DNA of 64,000 bases. Origin: Proteus appendicitidis (GTDB lineage: Bacteria; Pseudomonadota; Gammaproteobacteria; Enterobacterales; Enterobacteriaceae). The stretch's first letter is position 1. Each line of letters opens with the position of its first letter. The position numbers and the translations under genes are program-made. Below the pieces are notes generated by a model. That model was not told the origin of the DNA. It saw only the letters and a list, made by a program, of their open reading frames with translations, and did no database searches. Location of the stretch: positions 3,508,001 to 3,572,000 of the forward strand of contig NZ_CP127389.1 of the NCBI RefSeq assembly GCF_030271835.1, in the 5' to 3' direction. Positions 28,043 through 37,394 of the stretch are shown piece after piece.

Positions 28043-31000
28043 ATGTCTGAAATTCTGGATACGAATCGCGAACAGGAAATACTCGATAGCGCCGTTGCAC
28101 AAGGTGGTGCGTATGAAATCTTACGCAAACGCCTTACGGAGCAAGGTCAACAACTTCATCAAAAAGCCACTGAGCTAAATCAGCATCGCTTAGATGAATT
28201 TGGTCAAAGCCAAATGGATATTATTGGCCGTATTCGTATTCGTACTGAAAATAACTGCCAAGCCAGAGATATTGTTCGTGTCGGTGAGTGGTTACTGTTT
28301 GGTTATAACGTTTTCCTTGGATTAAAACGTGAAATACATCTTGAAGATGTTTTTTCTCTTTATCGTTTAATTGAAAATGAAGGTGAGTTTGATGTTGAAG
28401 CTGTACCTTATGAAAATACTTTTTTAAACGACAATCGCTTTATTCAAGATTTTACAGAGCTTTATACTTACTACAAAAATACGCAGCTATTACAGTTAGT
28501 TGAGCGTGATGGGAAATTACTTGCTAGCTTCCAAATTGGCGCGCGTATTACTGATGTGCGTGTTTTTCGTTGGGCGATTTCAAGTGATAAACAGCGTATT
28601 GAATATATTGATAATCGTGGCGAACGCGATATCGCCCTTCCTCCTGCTTATGATTTTGAATGGACAAAGACTCAGCGCGAAGACACGGTCAATGGTCGTT
28701 TTCCCCATATCAATATTCTTGATACCGTTTTTGTTGAAACAACCGGCGGTGATTTAACAGTTAAATGTGAAAATAATACCGAAGATGGTTTAGGGATTTA
28801 TCGTGAGGCCGTATTAGACAAAAACCAATCTCTCGATGATGCCCAAATTGAATATGCTCAAACTGGCAGTTTAATTCTGTTAAAAATCTTACCGTATCGA
28901 GAAGAGAATTGGCGTTATTTGGTCTACAACATGTTGACGCAAACCGTACAACGCATCGATGCAATCGGGCAAGCTTGCGTCCAATTACCTGAAGATCATG
29001 GCATTATTTTCCCCGGTGGTTATTACCTACAAAATGGTGAATACAAAACCTTTGATCAACCAATGGAAGGGATGTATTTCCGTCGTCTACGCCGTTCGCC
29101 TAATGGTGAAGACGTGTTATATGTGTTCTACTCCCCTTCACAAGGTCGCCTTGCGCTTTTCAATTACAACATGATTGAGCGCAAACTTGCTGTACCTTTA
29201 GTCGGTCACGGCTATGCGATGTTAGAAGATGGAAAAATGGTACTGTTTGAAGGTGAAGGCGAAGAAGCAACGCGCGTTCATCCAATGCAAGTTTGGCAAA
29301 CGCCTTTCTATTCTGAAGAATTTGCCGATAAACAACCTCCTCGTAATGGTTTCTATGGAAGAATTGGTAATGCTGATTTAGTTCGAGGCATTTCCGAAAT
29401 TTTGCATGTCGCAAAAGAAATTGAAGGTGATCAAATTTCTATTGCTCGTTATGAGCAACTCAGTTCACAACCTAAAAATTTATTAGATCTCTATTATTGG
29501 TTTAACGATGAACACTGTTTAGGGATTGGAAAGCTACTTAAAGATATCGCTCAAACCAGCGAATTAGTGCTTGATGAATATGAAAAAGTAGAAAGTATTC
29601 GTCAACAATCTGCTAAATCCATGCTTGAAGCCGTTAATCGCCAAAAATCACTACTGACTTTAACACTGCCTGATAGTTGGACTGATATACAACAATTTGT
29701 TGATAGCTTAAATTCACTGAATGCCCATCGTGGACATCTTATTTCCTTGCGTGAATTCCGTTATATGGATTTAACCAAGCTTAGTGCGATGGAAACGGAA
29801 ATTACAGAGGCTCAGCAACGCGTTTCTCAAGCTACGGCTCTTTTTCTGGCTAGTGATAAAGCGTTACAACCATTTAAAACTCAGCTTGTTACCTTTGAAA
29901 ATCTTATTGAGAAAGCACAAAACAGCGCACAGCTAGATATTCCGATGAATGACATGGAAAAAATGTCTGCTGATTTAGATATGCTTTCTAACTTAATGGC
30001 ATCTTTAACATTCCAAGACGTCACCCAACAAACACAGATTATTGATGCGATTTCACAGATCTACGCTCAACTAAACCAATCCCGCGCTCGACTACAACAA
30101 AAACGTAAATCACAAAGTAGTATCGAAAGTGTGGCACAATTTGGCGCTCAATTTCGCTTGTTTAGCCAAGGGATCACCAATGCATTATCTCTGGCAACCG
30201 ATCCTGAACGTTGTGATGATCAGCTTTCTCGCTTATTGCTTCAATTAGAAGAGCTAGAGAGCCAATTTAGCCATCATGATGAATTTCTTGATGATATTCT
30301 TGCTAAACGTGAAGAGTTAGTTGAAACCTTTGAGTCGCATAAACAAGTACTGCTTGATGATCGCCAACGTCGATCACAAAGTCTGCTTACTGCTGCAAAT
30401 CGCTTACTGGAAAATCTGCAACGCCGAACATCTCGCTTACAATCACAAGATGAGTTAAATGCCTTTTTTGCATCAGATCCATTATCATTAAAAACACGAG
30501 AGATCATTGAAAAGCTAAGAGAAATCAATGATAACGTCAAAGCTGATGATATTGATGCACGCCTAAAATCTTTTCGTGATCAGGCTATTCGTATTCTGCG
30601 AGATAAAACGGATATTTTTGAAGATGGCGGCAACGTCATTAAATTAGGACCTCGCCACCGTTTTAGTGTTAATACGCAAGAGCTTGATCTCACTATCTTG
30701 CCTAAAGAAGATAAGCTCTGGCTATACCTGACAGGAACAGATTACCAAGAGCCAATTGAAAATGCAGAGCTTGCTCAATTACAGCCTTATTGGAATGCCT
30801 CGCTTGAGTCTGAATCAGACACGGTTTATCGTGCAGAATACCTTGCTTATTCCATTATTTATGCGGCAGCAAAACGTCAAGATGGTCTGGATTACGAAAC
30901 ACTAAAAGAAGCACTCACCATTCCAGAAAAACTTGAAAAACTCGTACGTGACTTTGCAACGCCACGTTATAAAGAAGGCTATGAAAAAGGTATCCACGAT

Positions 31001-32977
31001 CACGATGCGATCGCTATATTAAAAAAACTGATCCCAATCGGCGAAAGTGCCGACCTTCTTCGCTATAACCCGACTGCACGCGCAATAGCCGCGCTATTTT
31101 GGGAAACGAAACAAAATGAGCAATACCCTGCACTGTGGCCAGAACGAGCAAGAACAGCGCTTAATATTCAGCAATTATTCCATACAGATGATGCATTAAT
31201 CGATCTACAAGCTGAAATCGAAGCGGATATACGCCTATTCCTTCATGATAATCCGATTGAGTGCGAACACTATATTCCGATACAAGCTTCAGAATATTTA
31301 AGCTTTGCGTTGGCGAGAACCCCTATTGAATTGGTTTATAGCAAATACGCTAAAGAGCTAGTAATTGCACTGCAAAGTCGATTAGAAGAAGCTCATATGT
31401 GGATGGACTTTAATCGTTCACAACAAAATTTAGGTACACGATACGCACAGCGTTGGGCGCTGATCCAAAATTGGCTACAAGGGCTGTGCTCTCTACCTGA
31501 TTATGCCGATCTTACGCCTTATATACCGGGTGCTATCGCTATCATTATTTTAGATAAAGTCGCATCAGCACGTTATAGCGAAGCCGATTTGTACTTTACA
31601 GTAACGGGCTTGTTAGGCTCTCACCCTACTATTGAAAACCAAGCGTTATCACTCAGTTTAGATGACTATTTCAGTCGAATGCGAGGGCAAAGAAAGAACT
31701 TTATTCCTGCATTCCAACAGTACCTTAGCTTGCGACAAAAAATAGTCAGTGATGAACGTGAACGTTTAAAACTGCATGAATTTAAAGCCAAACCGTTAAG
31801 CTCTTTTGTCCGTAACAAACTGATTAATGATGTCTATTTACCCATTATTGGCGACAATATGGCAAAACAAATTGGTGCTTTAGGAGAAGGAAAACGCACT
31901 GATTTAATGGGATTATTATTAATGATCTCCCCTCCTGGCTACGGTAAAACCACCTTAATGGAATATGCAGCGGCACGTTTAGGTCTAATTTTTATGAAGA
32001 TCAATGGTCCTGCGTTAGGGCATAACGTGCTATCACTCGATCCTGAACAAGCACCTAATGCAACAGCAAGACAAGAGCTTGAAAAACTCAATTTGGCATT
32101 AGAAATGGGAAATAACGTGATGCTGTATGTGGATGATATTCAGCATACCCATCCAGAATTCTTACAAAAATTTATTTCGCTCTGTGATGGAACAAGACGT
32201 ATTGAAGGGGTATGGAAAGGAAAAACCAAAACCTATGATATGCGTGGTAAAAAATTCTGTGTCGTTATGGCGGGTAACCCTTATACCGAATCAGGCGAAG
32301 TATTCCGTATTCCTGATATGCTGGCTAACCGTGCTGATATTTATAACTTAGGTGAGGTATTAGGCGGCATGGATGACGCTTTTGCACTGAGCTATATCGA
32401 AAATAGCTTAACCTCGAATGCGGTATTAGCGCCACTGGCACTACGTGATCTCAACGATCTTTATATTTTAGTGGATAAGGCGATGGGGAAATCTGTCTCT
32501 ACTAACACATTAAGTTACCCTTATTCTGATGCTGAAATTAATGAAATTGTAATGGTACTTAAGCACTTAATTACGCTACGCAATGTTATTTTAAAAGTAA
32601 ATCAGCAATATATTGCCAGTGCTGCACAATCAGATAAATATCGCGTAGAGCCAGCATTTCGCTTACAAGGCAGTTACCGCAATATGAATAAGCTCAGTGA
32701 GAAAGTTTCTGCGGTAATGAATGATGAAGAAATTGAACGCTTATTAGACGATCACTATCTTGGTGAAGCACAACTACTCACAACGGGTGCCGAAGAGAAC
32801 TTACTAAAACTCGCGGAATTACGTGGAAAATTAACAGAGAAAGACACACTCCGCTGGGAACAAATCAAGAAAGATTTTATGCGTAATAAAGCATTAGGTG
32901 GTGATAATGCCGATATTGGCGACCGTGTAGTATCACAATTAGCCAATCTTGTTGAAAGTGTGCAAGGTCTACGCTAA
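28043..32977 (+). CDS. Giant AAA ATPase of the flotillin operon (DNA-repair-ATPase-like)
   Basis: 1644 residues. An N-terminal region of about 430 residues has beta-rich repeats. A coiled-coil-rich middle follows (about 540-870). The AAA module has Walker A PPGYGKTT near 1295, Walker B NVMLYVDDIQ near 1357 and a sensor-like VVMAGNPYTESGE near 1410. Homologues in databases are, as I recall, labelled DNA repair ATPase, but nothing seen here shows DNA binding. It follows yqiK by 89 bases with a hairpin between. No signal peptide, so probably cytoplasmic and recruited to the flotillin scaffold. Function unknown. Confidence 0.82.
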   Translation: MSEILDTNREQEILDSAVAQGGAYEILRKRLTEQGQQLHQKATELNQHRLDEFGQSQMDIIGRIRIRTENNCQARDIVRVGEWLLFGYNVFLGLKREIHLEDVFSLYRLIENEGEFDVEAVPYENTFLNDNRFIQDFTELYTYYKNTQLLQLVERDGKLLASFQIGARITDVRVFRWAISSDKQRIEYIDNRGERDIALPPAYDFEWTKTQREDTVNGRFPHINILDTVFVETTGGDLTVKCENNTEDGLGIYREAVLDKNQSLDDAQIEYAQTGSLILLKILPYREENWRYLVYNMLTQTVQRIDAIGQACVQLPEDHGIIFPGGYYLQNGEYKTFDQPMEGMYFRRLRRSPNGEDVLYVFYSPSQGRLALFNYNMIERKLAVPLVGHGYAMLEDGKMVLFEGEGEEATRVHPMQVWQTPFYSEEFADKQPPRNGFYGRIGNADLVRGISEILHVAKEIEGDQISIARYEQLSSQPKNLLDLYYWFNDEHCLGIGKLLKDIAQTSELVLDEYEKVESIRQQSAKSMLEAVNRQKSLLTLTLPDSWTDIQQFVDSLNSLNAHRGHLISLREFRYMDLTKLSAMETEITEAQQRVSQATALFLASDKALQPFKTQLVTFENLIEKAQNSAQLDIPMNDMEKMSADLDMLSNLMASLTFQDVTQQTQIIDAISQIYAQLNQSRARLQQKRKSQSSIESVAQFGAQFRLFSQGITNALSLATDPERCDDQLSRLLLQLEELESQFSHHDEFLDDILAKREELVETFESHKQVLLDDRQRRSQSLLTAANRLLENLQRRTSRLQSQDELNAFFASDPLSLKTREIIEKLREINDNVKADDIDARLKSFRDQAIRILRDKTDIFEDGGNVIKLGPRHRFSVNTQELDLTILPKEDKLWLYLTGTDYQEPIENAELAQLQPYWNASLESESDTVYRAEYLAYSIIYAAAKRQDGLDYETLKEALTIPEKLEKLVRDFATPRYKEGYEKGIHDHDAIAILKKLIPIGESADLLRYNPTARAIAALFWETKQNEQYPALWPERARTALNIQQLFHTDDALIDLQAEIEADIRLFLHDNPIECEHYIPIQASEYLSFALARTPIELVYSKYAKELVIALQSRLEEAHMWMDFNRSQQNLGTRYAQRWALIQNWLQGLCSLPDYADLTPYIPGAIAIIILDKVASARYSEADLYFTVTGLLGSHPTIENQALSLSLDDYFSRMRGQRKNFIPAFQQYLSLRQKIVSDERERLKLHEFKAKPLSSFVRNKLINDVYLPIIGDNMAKQIGALGEGKRTDLMGLLLMISPPGYGKTTLMEYAAARLGLIFMKINGPALGHNVLSLDPEQAPNATARQELEKLNLALEMGNNVMLYVDDIQHTHPEFLQKFISLCDGTRRIEGVWKGKTKTYDMRGKKFCVVMAGNPYTESGEVFRIPDMLANRADIYNLGEVLGGMDDAFALSYIENSLTSNAVLAPLALRDLNDLYILVDKAMGKSVSTNTLSYPYSDAEINEIVMVLKHLITLRNVILKVNQQYIASAAQSDKYRVEPAFRLQGSYRNMNKLSEKVSAVMNDEEIERLLDDHYLGEAQLLTTGAEENLLKLAELRGKLTEKDTLRWEQIKKDFMRNKALGGDNADIGDRVVSQLANLVESVQGLR

Positions 32978-32979
32978 AG

Positions 32980-33026
32980 AAAAAAAATAACTATATTTAG
33001 CCCACTTATTTTAGTGGGCTAAATAT
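32980..33026. terminator. Bidirectional terminator between convergent genes
   Basis: ATATTTAGCCCACT (32993-33006), loop TATTTT, AGTGGGCTAAATAT (33013-33026): perfect 14-bp stem. The A-run on the left serves the minus-strand toxin gene; it also closes the ATPase transcript. Confidence 0.88.
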
Positions 33027-33041
33027 GGGATAAACAATGTT

Positions 33042-33857
33042 TTATAAACCAAGTAACCCATTCCAAAAATCATTAATTAATTGGATGGCTAAATCAGTTT
33101 GATTAGAAGAAGGATCTAATTGTCTAACAATGGCATCAATAAACAATTCTTTATCTAAAAGAGATAATTTTTCTAAGCTATCTGGCGAAGCTATTGTTGC
33201 AGTATCACTCCCAGCAAGAAGAGCACCTAATCGCTCAGTATGCCAATCAACATCATTTCCCCATCTTGGATTATCATAAAGCCTAGAGTCTTCAATATGT
33301 TGATACTCTGAAACAATTTTATAAATATCAATAGCATCTTTTGATGAAGCGTTTCCTCTATCTCGCCATGCGAAGAGTTTTAGTAACAGTAATCCTGGTA
33401 ATGAACAGAAACGAATATTTATATCTACTGATATTTGAACAATAGTTGAATAGTGGAAAGCCTCATTAAACCCATCAACAGACATAATAATTTCTCTATC
33501 TGGTGGCCAAGCTATTTGATTTTCAGATGCAATATCACCAAATGGGATAATATCTAGTTCAATACCATCAAAGATAAATCGATGTATATTGTTATGAACT
33601 TCTAAAGCACCTTGTTTAGTTAATTCCTCTTTTAATAAATTAAATTGCTCCCAATCCTGTAAAAAAATAGCAATATCAATATCTCTTGTATGTCTTCCCG
33701 CTCTTCGCCCATGAACGTGAGTGAGAAGTACTTCTCGTGATGTTGCACCAGCAATAAAAAAAGGCAGTTTAAGTACTGAGCAAATATGAGCAATTTTTAT
33801 TAAAATTTGATTTGTTTCTTCAGCTAAAGGTATTCTTAATGTGTAAATACTGTTCAT
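33042..33857 (-). CDS. AbiEii-type nucleotidyltransferase toxin
   Basis: 271 residues. Nucleotidyltransferase fold with FIAGATSREVLL near 34-45 and the metal-binding motif TRDIDIAIF near 58-66, followed by ELDIIPFGD (third acidic strand). This is the AbiEii/AbiGii family, toxins that block growth by transferring nucleotides, in some cases to tRNA. Its start overlaps the end of the upstream AbiEi-type gene by 38 bases, the normal linkage of a type IV pair. Composition is AT-rich. Possible role: abortive phage defence or element maintenance. Confidence 0.85.
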   Translation of the reverse strand: MNSIYTLRIPLAEETNQILIKIAHICSVLKLPFFIAGATSREVLLTHVHGRRAGRHTRDIDIAIFLQDWEQFNLLKEELTKQGALEVHNNIHRFIFDGIELDIIPFGDIASENQIAWPPDREIIMSVDGFNEAFHYSTIVQISVDINIRFCSLPGLLLLKLFAWRDRGNASSKDAIDIYKIVSEYQHIEDSRLYDNPRWGNDVDWHTERLGALLAGSDTATIASPDSLEKLSLLDKELFIDAIVRQLDPSSNQTDLAIQLINDFWNGLLGL

Positions 33858-34818
33858 TTATTATCTTCGCTATTTCAATATTACGTTCATCTTGTGTTGC
33901 AACCAATTCAGCAACCGATAATAAAGCCTCAGCTCTTTTATTTAGGCAATATGATTTTCCCCAAAATATTTCAACCAACTGAAAATGACTAAATTGAACG
34001 GGGATCATATTAAGCGCTTTTCTTCTATCCATTAAAGGAATAGGTGTAAATAATTGAATATTCTCAGGAATAAGATAACCATTAGTCAACTTAGATGCGG
34101 CCACTTCTCCCCCCCAATATTCACCATCATAAAGTGGGATATCTAACCAATTTACATCACCAGATAGATAAACTGATTTTAATTTAGGACGTAAAATCCT
34201 TCCGTAATCATTGATCCATTGCATACAGATATCATCTGAAAAAATAAAGCGACGATGACCTCCTGACTCTCTGTATAAATTATTTTTCTTAAGGTAATTC
34301 ATTCCTTTATTGACCATACCTAGAGATATTCCAGATAAATCAGCGAGATCTCGATAGGTTAAATTTATATTACTTTCATCAGAAAGTAATATAAATAATA
34401 ATTTCATTATACCTAGCGACATTTGAGTTTCTTTTTTTAATAGATGAGTGCCTTTCCTTCCGGAAATATAAAGGTAAAGATCCTTTTTATTAATAAATAC
34501 ATTTCCAACTGAATCAATAAAATTAATATTATTATCAATACAATAATCTTGAATTTTGGGCGTTAAATAATTTGAGATTAAAATAAACTTAGATTTATCT
34601 CTATATAAAAGATTTTCATTATATGACATTATTCTTTGTTTATTTATATTTAATTTTATTTCAGCATTAAACTGATAAGTATTATAATTGGGTAATTCCA
34701 TTTTTATAACACCATCATGTGAAAACTGATTATCTACGCAAGGATCAACCTCTAAGATTTTGACTCTATTAGGAAGATTTTTGTAAAGGTTTTCCATAAA
34801 AAGTTCATCAGGATACAT
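33820..34818 (-). CDS. AbiEi-type antitoxin / transcription regulator
   Basis: 332 residues. The central block FILISNYLTPKIQDYCIDNNINFIDSVGNVFI is typical of type IV AbiEi antitoxins, followed by a winged helix (LTYRDLADLSGISLGMVNKGMNYLKKNNL) that would bind DNA. The ATG at 34818 has AAAGGTG upstream; the next methionine (M8) has none. Its start lies two bases from a 53-bp symmetric array of TGTTCA half-sites, so autoregulation through these is likely, as known for AbiEi of Streptococcus agalactiae. Confidence 0.82.
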   Translation of the reverse strand: MYPDELFMENLYKNLPNRVKILEVDPCVDNQFSHDGVIKMELPNYNTYQFNAEIKLNINKQRIMSYNENLLYRDKSKFILISNYLTPKIQDYCIDNNINFIDSVGNVFINKKDLYLYISGRKGTHLLKKETQMSLGIMKLLFILLSDESNINLTYRDLADLSGISLGMVNKGMNYLKKNNLYRESGGHRRFIFSDDICMQWINDYGRILRPKLKSVYLSGDVNWLDIPLYDGEYWGGEVAASKLTNGYLIPENIQLFTPIPLMDRRKALNMIPVQFSHFQLVEIFWGKSYCLNKRAEALLSVAELVATQDERNIEIAKIINEQYLHIKNTFS

Positions 34819-34819
34819 T

Positions 34820-34872
34820 TGTTCACACCTTTAACTTGTTCACAATCTATGAACAAAATAATATCATGAACA
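34820..34872. promoter_or_regulatory. Four-half-site symmetric operator, copy 1
   Basis: TGTTCA at 34820 and 34837, TGAACA at 34850 and 34867: offsets 0, 17, 30 and 47, symmetric about the centre. It fills the 96-base gap between the divergent AbiEi and phosphatase genes and so overlaps both promoters. A second copy with identical spacing lies at 35656-35708. Confidence 0.75.
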
Positions 34873-34914
34873 AAAAAATTGTACACTCACTAGGAAAATT
34901 AAAAAAAGGGAAAG

Positions 34915-35643
34915 ATGGTTATATCATTATTACCCAACAAACTTGGTAGGGACTTTGTCGTAGGTGACATTCATGGTTGTTATGATGAATTTGAATGTTT
35001 ACTAAGTAGAGTAAATTTTGATAGTGCTAAAGATAGAGTTATTTCTGTTGGAGACTTAATTGATAGAGGAAAAGATAGCTTATCTTGTATAAAATTATTA
35101 GATAACCCTTGGTTTTATATAGTGCTAGGTAATCATGAACAAGCCATACTCGATTGGTATCAATCTCACGACCAAGTCACACAAGAAACCTACAAAAGAA
35201 AATTATTGCACAATGGTAGTAGCTGGTTTTTAACCCTACCAATAAAACAACAACGACAGATATATAATAAATTAAATTCTCTTCCAAAGGTTATATTTAT
35301 CAATAATAACAATAGATTATATTGTATCCTACATGCAGAAATTCTTCCTGAAATAAATGATATTAATGTTTTTTTAAAAAATATCGTTCTGTTAGAAGAT
35401 AAATTAACATTAAAAGCGTGTTTGGAAGGGCGCAGACGAGCCAGAGCCAAGTATTATCCCTTCATAACGGGTATTGATTATCTTCTTTGTGGACACACTC
35501 CTTGTTTCAACTTTCAGTCAAAAAATGCTAACACAATTAATCTTGATTTTGGTGCTGGAAGTTATAGAAAAGGAGCTGCTTTAGGAATGATAGACTTAGC
35601 ATCTCATTCAATAGTACTACAACCCATTTATAATCCTTACTAA
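34915..35643 (+). CDS. PrpA/PrpB-like serine/threonine metallophosphatase
   Basis: 242 residues, lambda-phosphatase/PP2A-like fold. Metal-binding motifs in order: GDIHGCYDE (about 17-25), GDLIDRG (about 46-52), GNHEQA (about 73-78), and a late CGHTP. Removes phosphate from proteins or nucleotides. The AAAAGGGAAAG ribosome site precedes ATG. More AT-rich than E. coli prpA-like genes. It is divergent from the AbiEi-type gene and enclosed by two copies of the same operator, so it is probably controlled by the same regulator. Confidence 0.85.
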   Translation: MVISLLPNKLGRDFVVGDIHGCYDEFECLLSRVNFDSAKDRVISVGDLIDRGKDSLSCIKLLDNPWFYIVLGNHEQAILDWYQSHDQVTQETYKRKLLHNGSSWFLTLPIKQQRQIYNKLNSLPKVIFINNNNRLYCILHAEILPEINDINVFLKNIVLLEDKLTLKACLEGRRRARAKYYPFITGIDYLLCGHTPCFNFQSKNANTINLDFGAGSYRKGAALGMIDLASHSIVLQPIYNPY

Positions 35644-35655
35644 CAAGCCATTTCA

Positions 35656-35708
35656 TGTTCATGATACTTATCTGTTCAAGATCTATGAACAGACAAAGCT
35701 CGTGAACA
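35656..35708. promoter_or_regulatory. Four-half-site symmetric operator, copy 2
   Basis: TGTTCA at 35656 and 35673, TGAACA at 35686 and 35703: the same offsets 0, 17, 30 and 47 as copy 1, and the same core ATCTATGAACA. Starts 12 bases after the phosphatase stop codon, with no gene directly to its right. Confidence 0.72.
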
Positions 35709-36208
35709 AGGTTGTAGTTAAATATTTTTAAAATTAACATTTCATGATATTAAAAAGAACGTTACATACATAATACCAATATTATTAACACTTAAATTAT
35801 ATAAATATTTAATTCTATTTAATAGATAATTTATAAAATAATGATTAACAATAAAAAAACAAATTTATTTAACAACCAATTCTATTATGTACATAAAATC
35901 CATATTAACTCATACTCTGAAAAGAATGAAATAAATAAGATATTAATAATAATCACTCTTAATTTATTTATGAGATCTCTCTCTAAAGATAGGAAATTAA
36001 CTTAGGATTAATAGTATAGAAATGATAGCATAAAAAATGCTATAAATTAATTCTATAATTTACATGACTTTAGTTTAAATAAATTAAAAATTTTTAAATA
36101 TATTGCCTTTAATTTATTAACAAGAAAGATAATGAATATATCCGTTAACAAGTATTTAAACGTACTATTCTAATTTTAAGATTAAAGTTATAAAAATATT
36201 ATTCTATT

Positions 36209-36243
36209 TCGATCTAGTTTAAGTTGTTTTTATACTAGATTGA
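36209..36243. promoter_or_regulatory. Inverted repeat upstream of the AraC-type gene
   Basis: TCGATCTAGT (36209-36218) and ACTAGATTGA (36234-36243), ten-base arms with one mismatch and a 15-base spacer, ending about 43 bases before the ATG. A likely operator, possibly autoregulatory. Confidence 0.4.
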
Positions 36244-36285
36244 TAGCGACACAACAAAAATACTTTCAATAAAAGTGGGCGTACT

Positions 36286-37251
36286 ATGAAAAGCATGTTT
36301 ACGACTCGGGAACTCCCTGACGTAGATCGGTTTTCCGTATTCAGGGATACAATAAAAGACCGCTTTTTATCGTCTTATGAATGCAATGAAGTCGAATTGC
36401 CTCCTCATTCTCGATTTTATGCCAATATTGTCGAGCAGAAGGTGACAAATATTCGCTTTATTCAGCTAGAGTCTAACGGTCACTGGGCGAGTAGCCGTCC
36501 TTTAACGCATAAACTTAGCTTAGAAGAGCATTTTCAAATTGAGATACAGCGTTCAGGAACGAGCCATCTAACTCAAGATGGAAGAACTGCATTTCTACGG
36601 CAAGGGGACTTTTGTATTTTTGATATGGCAAGACCCGTATCATGGTCTTTTGATAACGATTACTCATTGTTTAAAATTTTGATCCCAAGAGAGAAACTGG
36701 CATCACGTTTAGGTAATACCCAAAATCTTACTGCAAGAGCAATACGAGGTAATAGTATTACAGGCTCTCTCGTTTATAGCTTTGTGATGCGTTATATCCC
36801 TTTCTTAGATTCTATGCCCGCCCAACATGCTCAGCAACTCGCTGATATTTTATTGAATTTAATCACGTCTGCTTTCAGTGAATACAGTATTGCAACTCCA
36901 CCTCAAAGCTTAGGAAGATCAACACTGTTTTATTTTGCTCAGCACTATTTAGAGCAACATATTTCCGATCCGGATTTAAGTGTTAATCAATGTGCAAATG
37001 CTTGTGGGATCTCTGTGCGCTATTTACAGATGTTATTTAAAGAACAAAATACCTCAGTGCTTCGTTGGATCTACCAAAAACGCCTTGAGAATTATAAAGC
37101 AGCGTTAGTTAATCCTCTTTTGGCAGAAAAAAATATTACACAATTAGCGTATGAATGTGGATTTAGCGATATTTCTAATTTAAGTCGAAAATTTAAATCC
37201 GAATTTTTTATGACGCCTTCAGAATATCGAAAAATACATTCGTTGAGATAA
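36286..37251 (+). CDS. AraC-family transcription regulator
   Basis: 321 residues. The N-terminal 190 residues form a cupin-type ligand domain of the FeaR/AraC-binding-like kind (HFQIEIQRSGTSHLTQDGR, LRQGDFCIFDMARP); the C-terminal 100 hold two helix-turn-helix units (LSVNQCANACGISVRYLQMLF and ITQLAYECGFSDISNLSRKFK). It is convergent with the long had-fix operon and the only regulator near it, so it is the best candidate activator of that operon, perhaps sensing a 2-hydroxy or aromatic acid. That link is inference. Confidence 0.87.
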   Translation: MKSMFTTRELPDVDRFSVFRDTIKDRFLSSYECNEVELPPHSRFYANIVEQKVTNIRFIQLESNGHWASSRPLTHKLSLEEHFQIEIQRSGTSHLTQDGRTAFLRQGDFCIFDMARPVSWSFDNDYSLFKILIPREKLASRLGNTQNLTARAIRGNSITGSLVYSFVMRYIPFLDSMPAQHAQQLADILLNLITSAFSEYSIATPPQSLGRSTLFYFAQHYLEQHISDPDLSVNQCANACGISVRYLQMLFKEQNTSVLRWIYQKRLENYKAALVNPLLAEKNITQLAYECGFSDISNLSRKFKSEFFMTPSEYRKIHSLR

Positions 37252-37394
37252 GTTTTAAAACAGGGTTATGGAGCATATAAAAATCATTTCAAGCATTATG
37301 ATCCATATATGAATCAATATGTACTCAGAATGCTCATTCCCCCCTCTAGTTAAAATTTTGGAGGTTACGCTAAAGGGGGATTGGTGTTGTTACA

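Larger units (their letters stand above)
35644..36285. other. 642-base AT-rich region between phosphatase and AraC genes
   Basis: No coding frame. Holds operator copy 2, a small hairpin TAGCAT/ATGCTA near 36025-36042, and an inverted repeat just before the AraC-type gene. A small RNA from operator copy 2 is possible but unsupported. Confidence 0.5.

Noticed and set aside
27969..28178. 69-codon plus-strand frame after the flotillin gene
   Set aside because: Overlaps the terminator-like hairpin and the start of the ATPase gene in another frame; AAAGGAGGTGG there is suggestive, but the product looks random.
37325..37385. C-rich/G-rich inverted repeat between the AraC gene and fixX as terminator
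   Set aside because: CCCCC and GGGGG arms are about 25 bases apart with mismatches and no T-run; too weak to call.
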